From Planctomycetes bacterium ADurb.Bin069 (GTDB lineage Bacteria > Planctomycetota > UBA8108 > UBA8890 > UBA8898): a DNA stretch of 52,409 bases. Each line of letters starts with the position of its first letter. The first letter of the stretch is position 1. The stretch lies in the NCBI GenBank assembly GCA_002070955.1, contig MWEK01000032.1, positions 1-52,409 of the forward strand. Direction: 5' to 3'. This document shows positions 49,992 through 52,409 of this stretch, piece after piece. Below the pieces are notes generated by a model. That model ran no database searches. It was not told the origin of the DNA and saw nothing but the letters and a program-made list of their open reading frames with translations. The position numbers and the translations under genes are program-made.

Positions 49992-50217
49992 TTTTCCCCG
50001 GGAAGGCCCGCGAAGCGTACGCGGAAACAAGTGAGGCGCTTTTAATTATCCAAACATAAACGCGGGGCCGTCCCGCGGCGTCTAAGCTGCAGAACGATCC
50101 AACTTTTGAGGAACGATCTTCGTTGTATTAGCAGTGGAAATGCCCGCCCCTCCCTCCGCGGACGGGACGGGTTTCCTGCGAAACGGCGCGGGAGCGTGGG
50201 GCCCTTGAGGAGGCGAC
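49988..50217 (+). other. Long 5' leader of rpoD
   Basis: About 230 bases lie between the predicted transcription start and the rpoD ATG. The stretch has an AT-rich patch (TTTTAATTATCC, around 50040) and GC-rich inverted segments. No open frame or known RNA motif was recognised. It ends with TTGAGGAGGCGAC, the rpoD ribosome site. Confidence 0.45.
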
Positions 50218-51807
50218 ATGGAACTGTCCAAAGCCACGGAAGAGCGGCTGCTTGAGTTCATCGGGGACCGCAAGTCCGTCTCCTATGACGAGCTCACGGC
50301 GTTCTCGGAGGAAACTCCGGATGCCCAGGAGTTCGAGCACATGCTGCGCTTTCTCGACGGGCAGGGCGTGGTCATCACCGAGGATCCCGCCGGGGCCGAT
50401 CAACCCGAGGATGACGGCGAGGCCTTCGATGAGGAGGAGCGCTATGAGCTCGACAAGGACGCCGAGGAGGAGCTGAACCGGCGCAAGCTCAACGACCCCA
50501 TCCGCATGTACTTCTCCCAGATGGCCACCATTCCGCTTCTGACGCGGGAGGAGGAGATCCATCTCGCCGACGAGATGGAGCAGTCCGAGCGCAAGCTCAG
50601 GAAGGCGGTCCTCGGGATGCGTCTCGGCCAGGTCGGCGCCCTGGAGATCTTCGAGCTCATTCAGAGCCGCGAACTGCACGTCGAGCAGGCTCTCGAGATC
50701 ACCACGGCCCAGAAGGGCGACCGCGACCGCGTCCGGCAGGAGCTTGACCGCACCATCGTCCGGCTCCACCGCTTGCTCGAGGCCAACGACCGCGATTATC
50801 CCGCCGCCGACCGGGGCGAGCGCCGCAAACGGATGCTGGCGGCGCGGCGCATGCAGAATCGCATCGCGGAAGGCATCCGTCTCATCGAAAAGCACCAGAT
50901 CAAGACGACTTATCTGACCCGTTGGGCCGACGAGGCCGTCGCCCTCGCCGAGACCCTGCCCCGCGATCACAGCCGCAACCGCGGAATCGCCCACGATCAG
51001 CGCTTCCGCCGCGCGGCTTGGGAGTCCCCCGCGGACTTCATGGCGCGGGCCCGCACGATTCGCGAGCAGCGCATCCGCTACCAGGACGCGCGCAACCGGC
51101 TTTCGTCGGGCAACCTGCGCCTCGTGGTCAGCATCGCCAAGAGCTACCGCAAGTGCGGCCTGCCCTTCCTCGACCTCATTCAGGAGGGCAACACGGGCCT
51201 CATGCGCGCCTGCGACAAGTTCGACCACCGCAAGGGCTACAAGTTCAGCACCTACGCCACCTGGTGGATCCGCCAGGCGATCGCCCGAGCCATCGTCGAG
51301 AAGGGCCGTATGATCCGTTTCCCGGGGTATGTCGCCGAGACGATGGGCAAGCTCGAGGCCTGGGCGCGCCAATTCACCACCCAGAACGGGGCGCCCCCCA
51401 GCCTCTCCAGCCTGTCGGAAAACTCCGGCATCCCCGAGATGGAGATCAGCCGGCTGCTGAAGCTCTCCAAGATGCCGATCTCGCTGAACAGCCCGCTGGG
51501 CGACGGCGAGGATTCCAGCTTCGGCGACATCGTCGAGGACGACAGCTCCGAGTCCCCCCTCACCTCGGTCAACCGCGAGATGCTCAGGGAGCGCGTCCGC
51601 GGGGTGCTCGACCGGCTGAGCCTGCGGGAGCAGGAGGTGATCAAACGCCGCTTCGGCATCGATCACGAGTCGGGCTGCAGTCTCGAGGAACTAGGCCGGC
51701 GGTTCAAGGTCTCCCGCGAGCGGATCCGCCAGATCGAGGTGCGCGCGATCCGGAAGCTCCAGCACCCGCTGGGCAGCCGGCTCCTGGGCGGCTTCGTCGA
51801 GGCTTAG
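50218..51807 (+). CDS. rpoD: RNA polymerase primary sigma factor
   Basis: A 529-residue sigma-70/SigA-type factor. Region 1.1-like helical N-terminus (1-60), an acidic linker (60-85), region 1.2 (LNDPIRMYFSQM, 91-102) and a non-conserved insertion (about 135-280) come first. Region 2 (294-362) includes SGNLRLVVSIAKSY, FLDLIQEGNTGLMRACDKFD and GYKFSTYATWWIRQAI. Region 3 spans about 363-450 and region 4 about 455-520, with SLEELGRRFKVSRERIRQIE as the -35-binding helix-turn-helix. Compared with E. coli RpoD, the Thr of region 2.4 (WWIRQAIT) is Ala356 and the region 3.0 motif is RFPGYVAET instead of RIPVHMIET. The ATG has AGGAGG six bases upstream. Confidence 0.95.
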   Translation: MELSKATEERLLEFIGDRKSVSYDELTAFSEETPDAQEFEHMLRFLDGQGVVITEDPAGADQPEDDGEAFDEEERYELDKDAEEELNRRKLNDPIRMYFSQMATIPLLTREEEIHLADEMEQSERKLRKAVLGMRLGQVGALEIFELIQSRELHVEQALEITTAQKGDRDRVRQELDRTIVRLHRLLEANDRDYPAADRGERRKRMLAARRMQNRIAEGIRLIEKHQIKTTYLTRWADEAVALAETLPRDHSRNRGIAHDQRFRRAAWESPADFMARARTIREQRIRYQDARNRLSSGNLRLVVSIAKSYRKCGLPFLDLIQEGNTGLMRACDKFDHRKGYKFSTYATWWIRQAIARAIVEKGRMIRFPGYVAETMGKLEAWARQFTTQNGAPPSLSSLSENSGIPEMEISRLLKLSKMPISLNSPLGDGEDSSFGDIVEDDSSESPLTSVNREMLRERVRGVLDRLSLREQEVIKRRFGIDHESGCSLEELGRRFKVSRERIRQIEVRAIRKLQHPLGSRLLGGFVEA

Positions 51808-51833
51808 ACCTCGCCTCCGCCCCGCGGGGCCGT

Positions 51834-52121
51834 TCACTGAACGGCCACCTTGCGGTCGATCTCTTTCTCCGCCTCGAGCCAGCACCAGGCCGGATCGGCA
51901 TGGAACTTCTCGCGCTCGGCAATGAAGTACGCCGCCTCGGCGATCATGCGCCGCCGTTCCTCGGCGGACACCGTCCGCCGGGCCGTAGCCTTCGCCGACT
52001 GGCCCGCGGGCTTTGCAGCGCCGGTCCCGCCCGTCGCCATCGCGCCCGCCGTCTTCGGGCTCACCGCCTTCGTCGCCCTCTTGCGGCCGGTTTTGGGAAC
52101 GATTTTGACATCGCTACTCAT
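51834..52121 (-). CDS. DUF2934 domain protein
   Basis: A 95-residue protein. The first 50 residues are Lys/Ala/Thr/Gly-rich and probably disordered. The C-terminal part (VSAEERRRMIAEAAYFIAERE and WCWLEAEKEIDRK) matches DUF2934, a short helical domain common in environmental bacteria, often highly expressed and of unknown function. The basic tail resembles small DNA-binding proteins, but this is only an impression. I chose the ATG at 52121, with GGAG about 10 bases upstream; an ATG at 52142 would add seven residues. It is convergent with rpoD (26-base gap). Confidence 0.8.
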   Translation of the reverse strand: MSSDVKIVPKTGRKRATKAVSPKTAGAMATGGTGAAKPAGQSAKATARRTVSAEERRRMIAEAAYFIAEREKFHADPAWCWLEAEKEIDRKVAVQ

Positions 52122-52322
52122 GGCCAATATCTCCGGAAACACGTGGACTTCCTATCCCTCTCGCCCATCTATACTCGCTTATCGCCACCAATGCAATGAA
52201 ACTTTAGGCCCGGCGGCCCCCGGCCGATCGCCTGGGCGTCTTGAGCCGTTACCACCTCGAAACCGCCTGGAACAATGTCCGCGGGAAGCCGAGGAATCCC
52301 CTTCAATTCCTGCTAAGTCCCG

Positions 52323-52362
52323 GATTATTTGACACGGGGATTCCCAGATTATTTGGAACGGG
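52323..52362. repeat. Direct repeat GATTATTTG(A/G)(C/A)ACGGG, two copies
   Basis: Two near-identical 16-base units (52323-52338 and 52347-52362) occur with a 24-base period. They are bracketed by GTCCCG (52317) and CGGGAC (52359), which are inverted with respect to each other. The 200 bases between the DUF2934 gene and these repeats hold nothing recognisable. Confidence 0.5.
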
Positions 52363-52373
52363 ACAGTAAGGGG

Positions 52374-52402
52374 AACGCCGTACGGGAGAGCCGTATGGCG
52401 TT
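52374..52402. other. Strong hairpin at the right edge
   Basis: Two 12-base arms, AACGCCGTACGG and CCGTATGGCGTT, pair with one G-T wobble around a GAGAG loop. It is not followed by a T run. The GAGAGCCGTATG core recalls hairpins in group II introns, but the window ends 7 bases later, so its nature is open. Confidence 0.4.
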
Positions 52403-52409
52403 CGGGGAA

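Noticed and set aside
50104..50131. Second promoter close to rpoD (TTTTGA and TATTAG)
   Set aside because: The -35 match is poor and the spacing depends on the register chosen; the upstream TTGAAA-N17-CATAAT is much better.
1..52409. CRISPR array
   Set aside because: No regularly spaced repeats of 24-40 bases were seen; the only direct repeat (52323-52362) has two units with an 8-base gap.

Overview
This is a compact, GC-rich (roughly two-thirds G+C by eye) bacterial chromosome segment from a Gram-negative cell: it carries lptF/lptG, MCE/MlaE-type lipid transport genes, several lipoproteins and an OmpA-domain protein. Secreted proteins with type I dockerin-like tails, a CotH/lamin-tail protein, high GC and a divergent RpoD fit a Planctomycetota- or PVC-like organism from an environmental genome. 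That placement is inferred, because no rRNA gene lies in the window. Genes are tightly packed, and many start by GTGA or ATGA overlap with the gene before.

Layout. 1-2400 (minus): tRNA-Gln, glmU and rplY (cut by the window edge) behind a consensus promoter. 2370-7313 (plus): tRNA-Phe with its own promoter and terminator, then a run of S41 protease, tsaD, larB, nnrD and pyrK. 7303-9442: acylphosphatase (minus), queG and a cvpA-like gene. 9457-18678 (minus): a type IV pilus/secretion block in the order prepilin peptidase, OmpA-domain lipoprotein, pilT, pilB, pilC, PilS-like kinase, PilR-like sigma-54 activator. 18795-23175 (plus): nadB with a MazG-like partner, then lptF-lptG. 23193-28734: two overlapping CNNM/CBS genes (minus), a metallo-beta-lactamase-fold hydrolase (plus) and a large radical SAM/DUF2344 protein (minus). 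28898-32165 (plus): a lipoprotein built from about twenty aromatic WPF/LFPF repeats, followed by MlaE and MlaD but no ATPase.

32166-36450 is a degraded accessory stretch: an IS66-like transposase relic, an intact TPR protein with its own promoter and a palindrome, a frameshifted AlbA/RecG-like regulator, a probable helicase start and a truncated dockerin protein. tRNA-Pro (36609) closes it. 36814-45526 mixes lipoproteins, a flippase-like membrane protein, a minus-strand set (aminotransferase, PpiC-type isomerase, SGNH lipoprotein, DUF4384 lipoprotein), a Nudix enzyme and glucuronate isomerase uxaC. uxaC lies directly downstream of a 1369-residue secreted lamin-tail/CotH/IPT/dockerin protein. 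The window closes with rpoD, preceded by a 230-base leader, a DUF2934 protein and a hairpin and direct repeats at the right edge.

The best candidate for something undescribed is the WPF-repeat lipoprotein-MlaE-MlaD unit (28886-32165), which looks like an envelope lipid-transport module with a novel outer-membrane partner. Promoter reading also suggests several leaderless mRNAs and a recurring TACCAT -10-like hexamer.
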